Origin: Portibacter lacus
GTDB taxonomy: Bacteria > Bacteroidota > Bacteroidia > Chitinophagales > Saprospiraceae
NCBI RefSeq assembly: GCF_021533215.1
Contig: NZ_JAJNKA010000003.1
Coordinates: 558,001 to 622,000, forward strand
Length of the DNA: 64,000 nucleotides
Direction of reading: 5' to 3'
Positions 27,216 to 37,112 of the stretch are shown here, piece by piece. A model generated the notes under the pieces. That model was not told where the DNA came from. It saw only the letters and a list, made by a program, of their open reading frames with translations, and did not search any database. The position numbers and the translations under genes were made by a program. How positions within the stretch are numbered: position 1 is the first letter of the stretch; the number at the start of each line of letters is the position of its first letter.

Positions 27216-30200
27216 CTATTCTATTCCTCGTCCTGGTGTATATGGCGCTCCTGCTTTACCTAGTTGTTGCTCATACTCCTCAACTGCATCTAGAAAGGCA
27301 CTTAAGTCAATTTTAAATTGATCTAGTGCTGACGCTGCGTACTTTAAACTTTGCTTATAAGTTTCCGTTGGTTCTTGTGTTGTATCCCAATGGCCTCCTT
27401 TAACTTTCCATACATACGACATAATTGAGGCCGTTGTAGACTCATTCATTCCACTCAAAACTCGATCTCCATATAAACGTGTTTGCAAAATTTTCATTTT
27501 CTCTTCCAATTCAGCAAGTCCAGCAAATAATACTTGTGAAGCTTTTGGAGTTTTTAATAATGCAGCTTTCATGTATCTAAAACTTTCGCCTGCTTCTCCT
27601 AAATTCCTCCCTGCTATAGAAGCTTGTCTCGCAAGCTCACTCGTTTTTAATTGGAATTCACCTATTGCTTTATAATCTACATTCGAATCATTGCCAGCAA
27701 CAGACTTCACCTTAAATTCTTGTTTTTCACCCTGAGGCAACAATTCTCCATCGTAGTAAATAAACAATTGAGCACTATATTTCCCTGGGACCACTAACGG
27801 TCCTTGTGAAGTACCAGCCCATGGTGGCACAAAATCAGGTTTGGATAAATTGATCGGATCTAAAGCTGGATGTCTTAAGTCCCATGTGATTCTATTTAAC
27901 CCTTTCTTTGCCTGCGCTTCTATCCAATTAATTGGATCCCCATTTTCATTACTTATCAGGAGCATTGCCTGAGGATTACTTTCACTAGATTCTTTTCTTA
28001 ACTGATCCCAACCAGGAAAGGGAATACTTACTTCCTTCTTATTCAATTCCTTTTCCGCATCTTGCCTTTTTGATTTTGAAGTCTCTGGAACCGAGCTTAA
28101 ATAGTAGGTTATCATTGCTCCAAAATCAGGATTATCAGCAACATAATTGCTACTACCCAAAGTCGGCATACCTTTCGCTTGTAATGGTGCATTCGGAATA
28201 TACCACCAAGCATCTCTTATTGGGAATAATGCACTCTTTTCTTCATTAACCACTCGACTCATTTCTCTCAATGGCGAATAATCATCTAGTATATAAAATC
28301 CTCTCCCGAAAGTAGCCCCCACTAAATCATTGTCTCTAGTATGCAATTCGATATCACGAAAAGCTATCGTAGGAACACCATTTCCAAGTTTCAACCAATT
28401 CACTCCCATATTAGGCGAGAAGTATAACCCATATTCTGTTCCTATAAATAAAAGATTCTCATCGATATGATCTTGTCTAATCGCCCACACAATCGTACTT
28501 TTTGGCAAATCACCTACTATTGATTTCCAAGTCTTTCCACGATCCTTACTCATAAATAGGTAGGGCATAAAATCGCCAAACTTGTGTCCATCTGCTGCGA
28601 CAAACACACCATTTCCATCATGAACAGATGCTTCTACATCATTGATAAATACTCTTTCAGGAACTTGCGGCAGGTTGCTGATATCCGTCCATGTACTACC
28701 ATCATTTGCAGTGACCTGAACTTTCCCATCATCTGAACCCGTGTAAAGTAACCCTTCCACAAGAGGTGATTCTGAAATAGCCGTTAATGTCGAATACTTA
28801 GACATCGCTCCATTATCGTAAAGCGCATCGACACTCCATACCCGATCGATCGTTTCTAATTCATATCTATTCGTATTCGTTGTAAGATCTTTACTTATTG
28901 CAGTCCATGAATTTCCTCGATCTTCACTTTTCCACACCCGCTGAGAACCAAAATATATTCGCTGATGGTTATGCGGACTAACTTGAATAGGACTATCCCA
29001 ATTCCATCTTTCTGGATCATCTCCAGGTGCTGGCTGCGGTTGAATATTTAAAACTTCATGGTTTCGTTTGTCATAACGATGCAATAAGCCTCCTTGAATC
29101 TCCATATAGGCAATATGATCATCTTCAGGATCAAAAGTAGAATCATAACCATCAGCGCCAAGCGGAACTAACCATTCTTGATTTCGTATTCCTTCTATAT
29201 TCGTCGTTCTTGATGGCCCAATCAGTGTTCCTAAATCTTGAGCACCTCCAATAATGTTATAGAATGGCTCTGCATTATCCAATCCCAATTTATAAAATTG
29301 AGAAATAGGCATATTCGAAAAATGTCTCCACGATGTCCCCTCGTCAAAAGTTTCATAAAGTCCAGCATCTGAACCTGCAAGCAAATGATTACCGTCATTT
29401 GGATCTATCCATAATGCGTGATTATCACTATGTTTTTCTCGTCCAGTCCCTAAGTAGTCAAAATGCTTACCACCGTCTCTTGTTACATGAAAGAAAACGT
29501 CCATCTGATAAACGAGATCTTCATCTTCAGGTGAAGCTTCGATTTCCTGATAGTAATGTGGACCTGTACCTCCTGAAATATAGCTATTTTGCTTTTCCCA
29601 AGACTCGCCTTGATTGACTGATTTATAAAATCCTTTCTCTTTATCATTTGCTTCTATAGTAGCATAGACAAGATTCGAATTAGCAGGTGTTACAGCTAAT
29701 CCAATTTTTCCTACATCACCTTGTGGTAATCCTGTTTTTATTTTCTTCCAAGTCTTTCCAGCATCCGTGGACTTAAATATTCCTGATTCGGGACCACCTG
29801 CTAATAGGGACCAAACTTGGCGTCTTCTTTGATAAGCAGCAACATACATTACTTCTGGATTAGCAGGATTAAATTCAACATCCGTTACCCCAGTGTTTTC
29901 ATCTATATGTAAAACCAACTCCCACGTCTTTCCAGCGTTTATAGACTTATACAAACCTCTATTGCGGCCTGAAGCCCATAAAGGACCTTCTGCAGCAACA
30001 AATATGATGTCGCTATTTCTCGGATCGACAAGTATTTTTCCAATGTGCTCTGATTTATCGAGTCCCATATTGGTCCAAGTAGATCCACCATCCCCACTTC
30101 GATACACTCCATCACCCCAAGCTACATGACGACCACTTACATTTTCACCAGTTCCAACCCAGACCACCTCTGTATTATTTGGATCTATGGTAACTGTTCC

Positions 30201-30497
30201 AATCGAGTACGATCCTTCATTATCAAAAACAGGATCCCAAGTTGTGCCTCTATTCGTTGTTTTCCATAATCCTCCAGATCCAACAGCAACATACCAAGTA
30301 TTCAAATTTTCTGGATGAACAGCAATATCAGCAATCCGTCCTCCCATCATGGCAGGTCCAATGCTTCTTAATTTCAGATTATTTACTGCCTTTTCTAGTT
30401 TTTCTTTTTGGTCAATTTGGGCAGTGGTAATAGAAATTGAGAATATGAAAAATGAAATTGTTGTGATGATTGCAGCAGTGAGTTGATTATTATACAT
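27216..30497 (-). CDS. Exported BNR/VPS10 (sortilin-like) beta-propeller protein
   Basis: A 1093-residue protein with an N-terminal signal sequence (ITTISFFIFSISITTAQ). The first about 750 residues carry many Asp-box-type BNR repeats (SGDGGSTW, SINAGKTW, STDAGKTW, SVNQGESW, DEGTSWRHF, SEDRGNSW, SKDRGKTWK), each ahead of a strand, as in sortilin/VPS10-type ten-bladed propellers. The last about 300 residues form a sandwich and a helical tail ending in GRGIE. Such proteins are often labelled glycosyl hydrolase, but no catalytic residues can be identified, so I treat it as a binding or scaffold protein outside the cytoplasm. It is a single gene. Confidence 0.8.
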   Translation of the reverse strand: MYNNQLTAAIITTISFFIFSISITTAQIDQKEKLEKAVNNLKLRSIGPAMMGGRIADIAVHPENLNTWYVAVGSGGLWKTTNRGTTWDPVFDNEGSYSIGTVTIDPNNTEVVWVGTGENVSGRHVAWGDGVYRSGDGGSTWTNMGLDKSEHIGKILVDPRNSDIIFVAAEGPLWASGRNRGLYKSINAGKTWELVLHIDENTGVTDVEFNPANPEVMYVAAYQRRRQVWSLLAGGPESGIFKSTDAGKTWKKIKTGLPQGDVGKIGLAVTPANSNLVYATIEANDKEKGFYKSVNQGESWEKQNSYISGGTGPHYYQEIEASPEDEDLVYQMDVFFHVTRDGGKHFDYLGTGREKHSDNHALWIDPNDGNHLLAGSDAGLYETFDEGTSWRHFSNMPISQFYKLGLDNAEPFYNIIGGAQDLGTLIGPSRTTNIEGIRNQEWLVPLGADGYDSTFDPEDDHIAYMEIQGGLLHRYDKRNHEVLNIQPQPAPGDDPERWNWDSPIQVSPHNHQRIYFGSQRVWKSEDRGNSWTAISKDLTTNTNRYELETIDRVWSVDALYDNGAMSKYSTLTAISESPLVEGLLYTGSDDGKVQVTANDGSTWTDISNLPQVPERVFINDVEASVHDGNGVFVAADGHKFGDFMPYLFMSKDRGKTWKSIVGDLPKSTIVWAIRQDHIDENLLFIGTEYGLYFSPNMGVNWLKLGNGVPTIAFRDIELHTRDNDLVGATFGRGFYILDDYSPLREMSRVVNEEKSALFPIRDAWWYIPNAPLQAKGMPTLGSSNYVADNPDFGAMITYYLSSVPETSKSKRQDAEKELNKKEVSIPFPGWDQLRKESSESNPQAMLLISNENGDPINWIEAQAKKGLNRITWDLRHPALDPINLSKPDFVPPWAGTSQGPLVVPGKYSAQLFIYYDGELLPQGEKQEFKVKSVAGNDSNVDYKAIGEFQLKTSELARQASIAGRNLGEAGESFRYMKAALLKTPKASQVLFAGLAELEEKMKILQTRLYGDRVLSGMNESTTASIMSYVWKVKGGHWDTTQEPTETYKQSLKYAASALDQFKIDLSAFLDAVEEYEQQLGKAGAPYTPGRGIE

Positions 30498-30660
30498 AGT
30501 GGATACTTTTTTACCATTTTATTGTCAAATGGTTTTCTTGATTCTAAAGTAAATATTTTTTTAGAGAAAGAGATAGAAGTTTAAATTTAGCTTCTATCTA
30601 TAGTTGGATCTAACCAATTCAAAATTGATATCATCACTGAAAGAAATAACATCACAAGTA

Positions 30661-31635
30661 TCATTTGGATATTATCGCCTTCTGCTTTCCAATTATAAAA
30701 TCAACCAATATTGCAGTAAGTTTCGCTGTTAATCCATCAACGTCAAACCTTGGATTTAATTCCGCTAAATCACATGATATCACCTTGCCAGACTGAAACA
30801 AAAATGATAATACTTCCTGAACAAAAAATGGACTAAATCCTAATGGAGATGGAGCACTTACTCCTGGTGCAACTGCAGAAGTAAAACCATCCAGATCGAT
30901 AGAAATATATAGGTAATCATTTCGCTCTAAAAACGGAGAAAGTTTCGCTTTAACTTCTGCTAGCTTCTGTAAGACAGCATCATGATTTAAGATATAACCT
31001 ACCCCTTTTTCATCTGCAATTTCAAATAATGATTTCGGGTTAGAAGATTTTTGGATGCCAATTACAAAGTATTCTGCGGATTCATACTTATCTAAAATTT
31101 GCTTAAACGGAGTTCCTGAATTCGGTTTCGACTCTATAGGTCTTAAGTCGAAATGTGCATCAAAATTGATAACTCCTATTTTATGTTTATCGCTATCTTT
31201 AATCGCATTATAGATTCCTTTGAAATGCCCATATGCAATATCGTGTCCACCTCCGATTGCAATAGGAAAAATCTTCTTTTGAATTAAGCTCGATGTAACC
31301 GCAGCAAAGGTATTCTGACAAACCTCTAAAGCTCCATTAACACAAGAAACATCTCCTGCATCTAATAATTTAATATCAGAATGATGAAATGCCAATTTTG
31401 ACAACTTCGCTCGAAATGACTTAGGACCATCGAATGACCCTATCCTACCCTGATTTCTTCTAACACCTTCCTCACAAGCATAGCCGAGTAGTGCAATTTG
31501 ATTTCCATCTGATTCAATGCTTTCATGCACATCAACAATTTCAATGGCTTGATAATAATATTGAATTCCATCCTCCTCCCTTGTGATTCTGCCCTTCCAT
31601 TGACTTGGCTTAGTAACTTGATATTCTTTTCTCAT
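30661..31635 (-). CDS. hutG: Formimidoylglutamase
   Basis: Arginase/ureohydrolase-family enzyme that splits N-formimidoyl-glutamate into glutamate and formamide, the last step of histidine breakdown by this route. 324 residues. The di-manganese ligands are visible in GGGHDIAYGH, INFDAHFDLR and SIDLDGF, with the family's PGVSAPSPLG block after them. The gene starts 2 bases after hutI ends and closes the hut operon. Agmatinase and arginase are related alternatives, but the operon decides the function. Confidence 0.92.
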   Translation of the reverse strand: MRKEYQVTKPSQWKGRITREEDGIQYYYQAIEIVDVHESIESDGNQIALLGYACEEGVRRNQGRIGSFDGPKSFRAKLSKLAFHHSDIKLLDAGDVSCVNGALEVCQNTFAAVTSSLIQKKIFPIAIGGGHDIAYGHFKGIYNAIKDSDKHKIGVINFDAHFDLRPIESKPNSGTPFKQILDKYESAEYFVIGIQKSSNPKSLFEIADEKGVGYILNHDAVLQKLAEVKAKLSPFLERNDYLYISIDLDGFTSAVAPGVSAPSPLGFSPFFVQEVLSFLFQSGKVISCDLAELNPRFDVDGLTAKLTAILVDFIIGKQKAIISK

Positions 31636-31637
31636 AA

Positions 31638-32873
31638 TTATACTTCCTTCCCCTTTAAATATACTTTGTCAATGTTATTCGTCCCAAATGAATACGGTAA
31701 GACTCCATAGGAATTAATCTCCTTTGTCAATATTAGATTTGCCATTTTCCCCTTCGTAATACTTCCAACTTCTTTCTCAAGCCCCATGGCATAAGCGCCA
31801 TTTATCGTCGCCGCATTAATGGCTTCTTCTGGTGTCAATTTCATTTTGATACAAGCGGTCGCTACCACAAAGTTCATGTTTCCCGAAGGAGCAGATCCTG
31901 GATTATAGTCACTTGCTAAAGCCAATGGTAACCCAGCTTCAATGATTTCACGTCCTGGCGTATATGGAATTCCCAAGAAATAGGAACATCCTGGCAGTGC
32001 AACAGGCATGGTTGATGTATTTTTCAAAGCTTGAATATCTTCCTTCCTCATCACTTCTAAGTGATCAACTGAAAGCGCATTAAACTTAACACCGGCTTGA
32101 ACGCCTCCGATCGCATTAAACTGATTCACATGTATTTTGGATTTTAATCCATGCTTTTGTCCAGCGGCTAATATGTATGCTGTATCCTCCACAGAAAAGT
32201 AGCCTTTCTCGCAAAACACATCAACATAATCCGCAAGTTTTTCCTTCGCAATGATAGGCATTACTTCTTCTGCCATCAACTTAAGGAATGCAGCTTTGTC
32301 CGTTTTGTATGCTTCAGGAATAGCATGTGCTGCAAGAAAAGTAGCTTTTATTTCTATTGGAAAATTTACTTTAAGTCGTTTGATAACTTTTAGCATTTTC
32401 AATTCTGCTTCACGCGTCAATCCATATCCAGATTTGATTTCAAGAGCGCCAGTCCCCATTTGCATAACTTCTTTCAAGCGAACTTTACTTTGCTTATACA
32501 GCTCTTCTTCTGAAATTTCTTGAAGCTTCTTTGCTGAATTTAGAATTCCACCGCCTTTGTTCGCAATTTCTTCATAACTCATACCATTGATCCGGTCGAT
32601 AAATTCTCCTTCCCGATTTCCAGCGTAGACCAAGTGACTATGGGAATCACACCAAGCTGGCAAGATCATTTTCCCAGTAGCATTCACAATGTTCGCTATG
32701 GTTATATCCGGGCAATCTTTCATTTCACCAAAATCTACAATCCTTCCTTCTCTGACCAATAAGAAGGCATTCCGAAGGGTCGGTAAATTTTGCATTTCGG
32801 CACCCGAAACAAAGGAACGGTCCTCGGTTCGAACCTGAATTAATTCCTTGATATTTATAAATAAGATTTCCAT
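31638..32873 (-). CDS. hutI: Imidazolonepropionase
   Basis: Amidohydrolase that opens 4-imidazolone-5-propionate to N-formimidoyl-glutamate. 411 residues, normal length. CDSHSHLVYAG gives the first metal ligands (His78, His80); FLAAHAIPE and SKIHVNQFNAIGG give further His residues, and ALASDYNPGSAPSGNM holds the metal Asp. It lies between parE, which ends 54 bases upstream, and hutG, 2 bases downstream, so the toxin-antitoxin pair separates it from hutU. Confidence 0.95.
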   Translation of the reverse strand: MEILFINIKELIQVRTEDRSFVSGAEMQNLPTLRNAFLLVREGRIVDFGEMKDCPDITIANIVNATGKMILPAWCDSHSHLVYAGNREGEFIDRINGMSYEEIANKGGGILNSAKKLQEISEEELYKQSKVRLKEVMQMGTGALEIKSGYGLTREAELKMLKVIKRLKVNFPIEIKATFLAAHAIPEAYKTDKAAFLKLMAEEVMPIIAKEKLADYVDVFCEKGYFSVEDTAYILAAGQKHGLKSKIHVNQFNAIGGVQAGVKFNALSVDHLEVMRKEDIQALKNTSTMPVALPGCSYFLGIPYTPGREIIEAGLPLALASDYNPGSAPSGNMNFVVATACIKMKLTPEEAINAATINGAYAMGLEKEVGSITKGKMANLILTKEINSYGVLPYSFGTNNIDKVYLKGKEV

Positions 32874-32927
32874 TGTTTCAGTACTTAATATTTATTCAAG
32901 CTTTTCAAAATGTCCATAAAAAGGTTA

Positions 32928-33227
32928 TTACCTATTTAGTTTAGATTTCAGATCCATACGTTCATGAAGCACCCTTACTATTTCCATGAGCGGCCTTTCT
33001 AGTTTACGATAAAAAATAATATGCTTATTAATCTTTGCCCCTCTTAAGTCTTCAATTAATTTAAAATACGCTTTACCTTTTTCTGGATTTTCAGCCAACA
33101 CGTCACATTCTGCTAGAATTTCATTATAATATTTATCAGCTTGTTTTTCAGACCAATTGTCAAAAGTATAATTCCATATATCTGTTAAATCTTTAACAGC
33201 ACGTTTCGTTAATACGTATTTAGCCAT
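32928..33227 (-). CDS. parE: ParE-family toxin
   Basis: A 99-residue RelE/ParE-superfamily toxin. Recognisable pieces are the N-terminal VLTKRAVKDLTDIWNYTFDN, LAENPEKGKAY, and HIIFYRKLE with a C-terminal strand IVRVLHERMD. ParE proteins poison DNA gyrase; RelE relatives cut messenger on the ribosome, and the pairing with a ParD-type antitoxin favours ParE. It overlaps parD by 8 bases, the usual arrangement. Both sit inside the hut operon, in the same direction, between hutU and hutI. Confidence 0.88.
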   Translation of the reverse strand: MAKYVLTKRAVKDLTDIWNYTFDNWSEKQADKYYNEILAECDVLAENPEKGKAYFKLIEDLRGAKINKHIIFYRKLERPLMEIVRVLHERMDLKSKLNR

Positions 33228-33471
33228 GCTTGGTTCTTTGAAGTTTGAGCTGCTTCAAATGCTCCTCAGGATCGAAATCCACAGCAATACCACTATCTAT
33301 CCCTTCTTGGATTACAGCCTTCAAAGCATAATATTTTTGCTCTTCTTCTTCTAAGAGTCTTAATCCTGCCCTTATTATCTCACTTGCATTTTTATACCTG
33401 CCTTCTTTGATTCGAAATTTGATAAACTCTTCAAAATGCTCTCCTAAAGCAACAGATGTATTCTTTCCCAT
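33220..33471 (-). CDS. parD: ParD-family antitoxin
   Basis: An 83-residue antitoxin with an N-terminal ribbon-helix-helix (TSVALGEHFEEFIKFRIKEG, then YKNASEIIRAGLRLLEEEE) and an acidic C-terminal tail that would wrap the toxin (DFDPEEHLKQL). The frame is open further upstream, into hutU, but the start is set at the ATG at 33471: it gives the family's usual length and lies about 18 bases after a near-consensus promoter. ParD proteins normally repress their own operon. Confidence 0.88.
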   Translation of the reverse strand: MGKNTSVALGEHFEEFIKFRIKEGRYKNASEIIRAGLRLLEEEEQKYYALKAVIQEGIDSGIAVDFDPEEHLKQLKLQRTKHG

Positions 33472-33488
33472 GATTTCCAAAATTTTAA

Positions 33489-33520
33489 TAAAATTACCAA
33501 TTTTAGGTAACATAGTCAAA
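33489..33520 (-). promoter_or_regulatory. Private promoter of parDE inside the hut operon
   Basis: On the minus strand TTTG (33520-33517), 20 bases, then TAATTTTA (33496-33489), one base off TAnnTTTG. It falls entirely between the hutU stop at 33530 and the parD start at 33471, so the toxin-antitoxin pair can be expressed when hut genes are off. Confidence 0.55.
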
Positions 33521-33529
33521 TGGAACATT

Positions 33530-35527
33530 TTACAGCAATCCTTCCAGCAATCCATCATCCACCAGATTCGGAACCGTCACTTCTAAGTCTGGCGTCCTTG
33601 CCATTTCCCTTTTTATAGCAAATATCGCATCTTTATTCCTAGCCCAACTCCTTCTTGCAATTCCATTATTTACATCATAAAACAACATACTTTTTAACCG
33701 CTCATCTGCTTCCTCAGAACCATCCAAGACCAAGCCAAATCCACCATTCACTACTTCTCCCCAGCCGACACCGCCACCATTGTGAATCGAAACCCAAGTC
33801 GCCCCTCTAAAACTATCACCGATCACATTGTGTATCGCCATATCTGCCGTAAACTTGCTCCCATCATAGATATTCGACGTTTCTCGATATGGTGAATCTG
33901 TCCCACTTACATCATGGTGATCTCGACCTAAAACTACTGGGCCGATCTCGCCGCTTGCTACCGCCGCATTAAATGCAGAGGCGATTTTTGCTCTTCCTTC
34001 TGCATCAGCATATAAGATCCGTGCTTGCGAACCAACGACCATTTTGTTATCCTTAGCATCCTGAATCCATGTGATATTATCTTGCATCTGTAGTTGTATT
34101 TCTTCAGGAGCCGTTTTCATAATTTGAGTCAACACTTCTCCTGCTATTTCATCCGTTCGATCTAAATCAGAAGGTTTTCCCGAAGTACAAACCCACCTGA
34201 AAGGTCCAAAACCATAATCAAAACACATCGGTCCTAGTATATCTTGAACATAAGATGGATACTTAAAGTCAATCTTATTCTCTGCCATCACATCAGCTCC
34301 TGCTCTGGAAGCCTCCAATAAGAATGCATTCCCATAATCGAAAAAGTAAGTTCCTTTATGAGCGTGTTTATTGACTGCAGCTGCATGTCTTCTCAGTGAT
34401 TCTTGAACCATTGACTTAAACACTTGCGGCTCTTCCCTGATCAATCGATTCGATTCCTCGAAGGTAGTGCCTACTGGATAATAGCCTCCAGTCCATGGAA
34501 TATGCAATGAAGTCTGATCGGAGCCTACATGAACAAAGATATCTTCCTTATCAAATCGCTCCCAAACATCTACCACATTTCCAATAAACGCAATAGAAAC
34601 AACCTCATTTTTGCTTTGGGCTTCCTGAACTCTGTTGATCAATTCATCCATATCACTAATTAGCTCGTCCACCCAACCTTGACTATACCGCTTGGTTGCC
34701 GCTTGTGCATTCACTTCTGCGCAAATCGTAATACAGCCAACGATGTTTCCAGCTTTCGGTTGAGCACCACTCATGCCTCCAAGCCCTGCCGTAAGAAAAA
34801 TCTTCCCCGCAGGCGTTTCTCCTTTCGGTAGAATCTTACGGAAGGCGTTCATTACTGTTATCGTCGTCCCATGAACGATCCCTTGCGGACCTATATACAT
34901 GAAAGATCCAGCTGTCATCTGGCCATATTGTGTGACTCCTAAGGCATTAAACTTTTCCCAGTCATCCTGCTTCGAATAATTAGGAACCATCATTCCGTTC
35001 GTCACAATGACTCTTGGTGCACTTTTCGGAGATGGAAACAAACCCATCGGATGTCCTGAATACAAATGCAAGGTCTGATTATCAGACATCTTTGCAAGGT
35101 ATTGCATGGTCAGTAAATACTGAGCCCAATTCTGAAAGACAGCTCCATTTCCACCATAGGTGATTAATTCTTCTGGGTGTTGCGCAACTGCAGGATTGAG
35201 GTTATTCTGAATCATCACCATAATAGCTGCAGTCTGAACGGACTGTGCCGGATAATCTTTAAGCGGCCTTGCATACATTTCATAATTAGGCTTAAATCGA
35301 TACATATAGATACGACCGAAATCCTTCAACTCTTGTGCAAATTCTCCCGCCAATTCTTGATGCCAAGCTTTAGGAAAATAACGCAGTGCATTTCGAATCG
35401 CCAATTTCTTTTCTTCATCACTTAATATATCCTTCCGCTTCGGCGCATGGTTTGCCTCAAGATTATACGATCTTTTCTGAGGAAGTTCTGACGGAATACC
35501 TTGTAATATTTGTTCTTGAAATGTCAT
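33530..35527 (-). CDS. hutU: Urocanate hydratase (long form)
   Basis: Second enzyme of histidine breakdown; adds water to urocanate with a tightly bound NAD. 665 residues, well above the roughly 550 of the proteobacterial and Bacillus enzyme and close to the longer animal/plant-like type. FLTAGLGGMSGAQPKAG is the NAD region, YGFGPFRWVCTSGKPSD includes the conserved active-site Cys near residue 447, and HNGGGVGWGEVVNGGFG is a glycine-rich block near the end. It starts 11 bases after hutH. The parDE promoter lies just behind its stop. Confidence 0.95.
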   Translation of the reverse strand: MTFQEQILQGIPSELPQKRSYNLEANHAPKRKDILSDEEKKLAIRNALRYFPKAWHQELAGEFAQELKDFGRIYMYRFKPNYEMYARPLKDYPAQSVQTAAIMVMIQNNLNPAVAQHPEELITYGGNGAVFQNWAQYLLTMQYLAKMSDNQTLHLYSGHPMGLFPSPKSAPRVIVTNGMMVPNYSKQDDWEKFNALGVTQYGQMTAGSFMYIGPQGIVHGTTITVMNAFRKILPKGETPAGKIFLTAGLGGMSGAQPKAGNIVGCITICAEVNAQAATKRYSQGWVDELISDMDELINRVQEAQSKNEVVSIAFIGNVVDVWERFDKEDIFVHVGSDQTSLHIPWTGGYYPVGTTFEESNRLIREEPQVFKSMVQESLRRHAAAVNKHAHKGTYFFDYGNAFLLEASRAGADVMAENKIDFKYPSYVQDILGPMCFDYGFGPFRWVCTSGKPSDLDRTDEIAGEVLTQIMKTAPEEIQLQMQDNITWIQDAKDNKMVVGSQARILYADAEGRAKIASAFNAAVASGEIGPVVLGRDHHDVSGTDSPYRETSNIYDGSKFTADMAIHNVIGDSFRGATWVSIHNGGGVGWGEVVNGGFGLVLDGSEEADERLKSMLFYDVNNGIARRSWARNKDAIFAIKREMARTPDLEVTVPNLVDDGLLEGLL

Positions 35528-35538
35528 ACTTTAGATTT

Positions 35539-37035
35539 TTATATCGCTACTGCAAAGGCTCTGTTCTTTACCAATTCGATTAAACGATTAATGTCATCTT
35601 TCAACTTTCGATCTGCTTCCAATTTGGAAACATGTTGTCTGATCAATTTATGATTCTCTTCGATGATATCTGAGCATTGATTAGGCCTTCTGAATTCAAT
35701 CGCTTGCGCGCCATACATCAGTTCGATGGCCAATATTTTCTCAATATTCCCGAGTATTTGATTGAATTTTCTTCCTGAAATGCTACCCATAGAAACGTGG
35801 TCTTCTTGCCCGAGGGAGGTTGGAATACTATCCGCCGAAGCAGGAAAACACAATGATTTATTTTCCGATGCCAATGCTGCAGTAGTGTATTGAGGAATCA
35901 TTAACCCCGAATTGAGGCCGCCATTCAAAGTAAGTAATCGAGGCAAGCCATACTTTCCTTCTAACAACAAATAACATCTTCTATCAGAAATATTTCCCAG
36001 TTCTGATGCCGCGATCGCCGCATAATCCAAGACCATAGCCAGCGGTTGGCCATGAAAATTCCCACCAGAAATCGCTTCATCCTCACTCAACACAATCGGA
36101 TTATCTGTCACTGAATTCAATTCTATTTCTGTCATCTCCTTTAAATGATTAAAGGCATTTCGCGAGGCGCCATGAACCTGAGGTATACATCTTAAAGAAT
36201 AGGGATCTTGTACTCGTTCGCATCCTTCATGAGATTTCAGATTCTCAGAACCTTCAACTAATCTTCGCATTCTTTTCGCAACTTGAATGCAACCTACGAA
36301 AGGTCGTATTTCATGCAGCCTAGCTTTGAATGGATCAGCACTGCCCTGAAATCCTTCTAAACTCATTGCTCCTGCAACATCCGCCAGATCTAACAGATAG
36401 TCCATTTTATACAGACCCACAACAGCATGCGCCAGTATAAATTGTGTCCCATTAATCAATGCCAGACCCTCCTTCGCGTGCAAACTGATTGGTTCTAAAT
36501 GATGCTCCGCTAAGCCTTCTGAAACAGGGATTAATGAATCCCCTTTCCAAAATTCTCCTTCACCTATTAAGGAAAGGAATAGATGCGATAATGGTGCTAG
36601 ATCACCTGAAGCGCCTACTGAACCTTGCTCTGGAACCATCGGAATTAAATCATGGTCTATGAAATACAAGATTCTTTCAATGACAGAAAGTCGGATTCCA
36701 GAATATCCTTGACACAAAGCATGAACCTTGCAGATCATCATGATCTTAGACAACTTACGATCTATTGGATTGCCGACTCCTACGGCATGTGTGATCAATA
36801 GATTCTCTTGTAACTTACTGGTCTGCTCTCGAGAAATAAGCGTGTCGCAAAGTGGACCGAAACCAGTATTGATTCCATATACTGCCCTACCCGATTCAGC
36901 TAGCGTTTCTAATTTTACTCGACAAGCATTCACCCTTTCGATGGTTTCAGGAGTAAGTACACCTTTCAACTTCCCATTAGCAAGGTCAATGACTTTATCT
37001 ACGGTCAAGTGATCGATACCATAATTGAATTCCAT
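35539..37035 (-). CDS. hutH: Histidine ammonia-lyase
   Basis: First enzyme of the pathway, eliminating ammonia from histidine to give urocanate. 498 residues from the ATG at 37035 (MEFNYGIDHL). The frame is open 19 codons further upstream, but that extension runs through the likely -7 box and has no family similarity. The self-made MIO cofactor comes from Ala142-Ser143-Gly144 in GSVGASGDLAPLSH; YGINTGFGPL holds the active-site Tyr, and QEDHVSMGS and FRRPNQCSD close the family pattern. It is the promoter-proximal gene of the operon and is divergent from the LysR gene. Confidence 0.95.
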   Translation of the reverse strand: MEFNYGIDHLTVDKVIDLANGKLKGVLTPETIERVNACRVKLETLAESGRAVYGINTGFGPLCDTLISREQTSKLQENLLITHAVGVGNPIDRKLSKIMMICKVHALCQGYSGIRLSVIERILYFIDHDLIPMVPEQGSVGASGDLAPLSHLFLSLIGEGEFWKGDSLIPVSEGLAEHHLEPISLHAKEGLALINGTQFILAHAVVGLYKMDYLLDLADVAGAMSLEGFQGSADPFKARLHEIRPFVGCIQVAKRMRRLVEGSENLKSHEGCERVQDPYSLRCIPQVHGASRNAFNHLKEMTEIELNSVTDNPIVLSEDEAISGGNFHGQPLAMVLDYAAIAASELGNISDRRCYLLLEGKYGLPRLLTLNGGLNSGLMIPQYTTAALASENKSLCFPASADSIPTSLGQEDHVSMGSISGRKFNQILGNIEKILAIELMYGAQAIEFRRPNQCSDIIEENHKLIRQHVSKLEADRKLKDDINRLIELVKNRAFAVAI

Positions 37036-37055
37036 ATGCAGTAATTTTAATTCTA

Positions 37056-37087
37056 TAAAAATAAGCTTAGATTTGATACTTAACAAG
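37056..37087 (-). promoter_or_regulatory. Likely hut operon promoter
   Basis: On the minus strand CTTG (37087-37084), 20 bases, then TATTTTTA (37063-37056), close to TTG-N20-TAnnTTTG. It lies 20 bases before the chosen hutH start, in the short gap shared with the LysR gene, where that regulator would be expected to bind. Confidence 0.5.
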
Positions 37088-37112
37088 ATCAATAAATCAT
37101 CAATTAATAACT

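Noticed and set aside
27216-30497. Glycosyl hydrolase function for the BNR/VPS10 protein
   Set aside because: Asp-box repeats show a propeller, not catalysis; no sialidase Arg triad or acid pair could be picked out.
32820-32850. GGTTCGAAC-like tRNA T-loop
   Set aside because: It lies inside hutI coding sequence with no cloverleaf around it; no tRNA was found in the window.
33472-33558. Longer ParD frame reaching into hutU
   Set aside because: The extra 29 codons overlap hutU and the parDE promoter; the ATG at 33471 gives the normal ParD length.
37036-37092. Upstream extension of hutH
   Set aside because: It has no family similarity and runs through the likely -7 box; MEFNYGIDHL is the usual start region.
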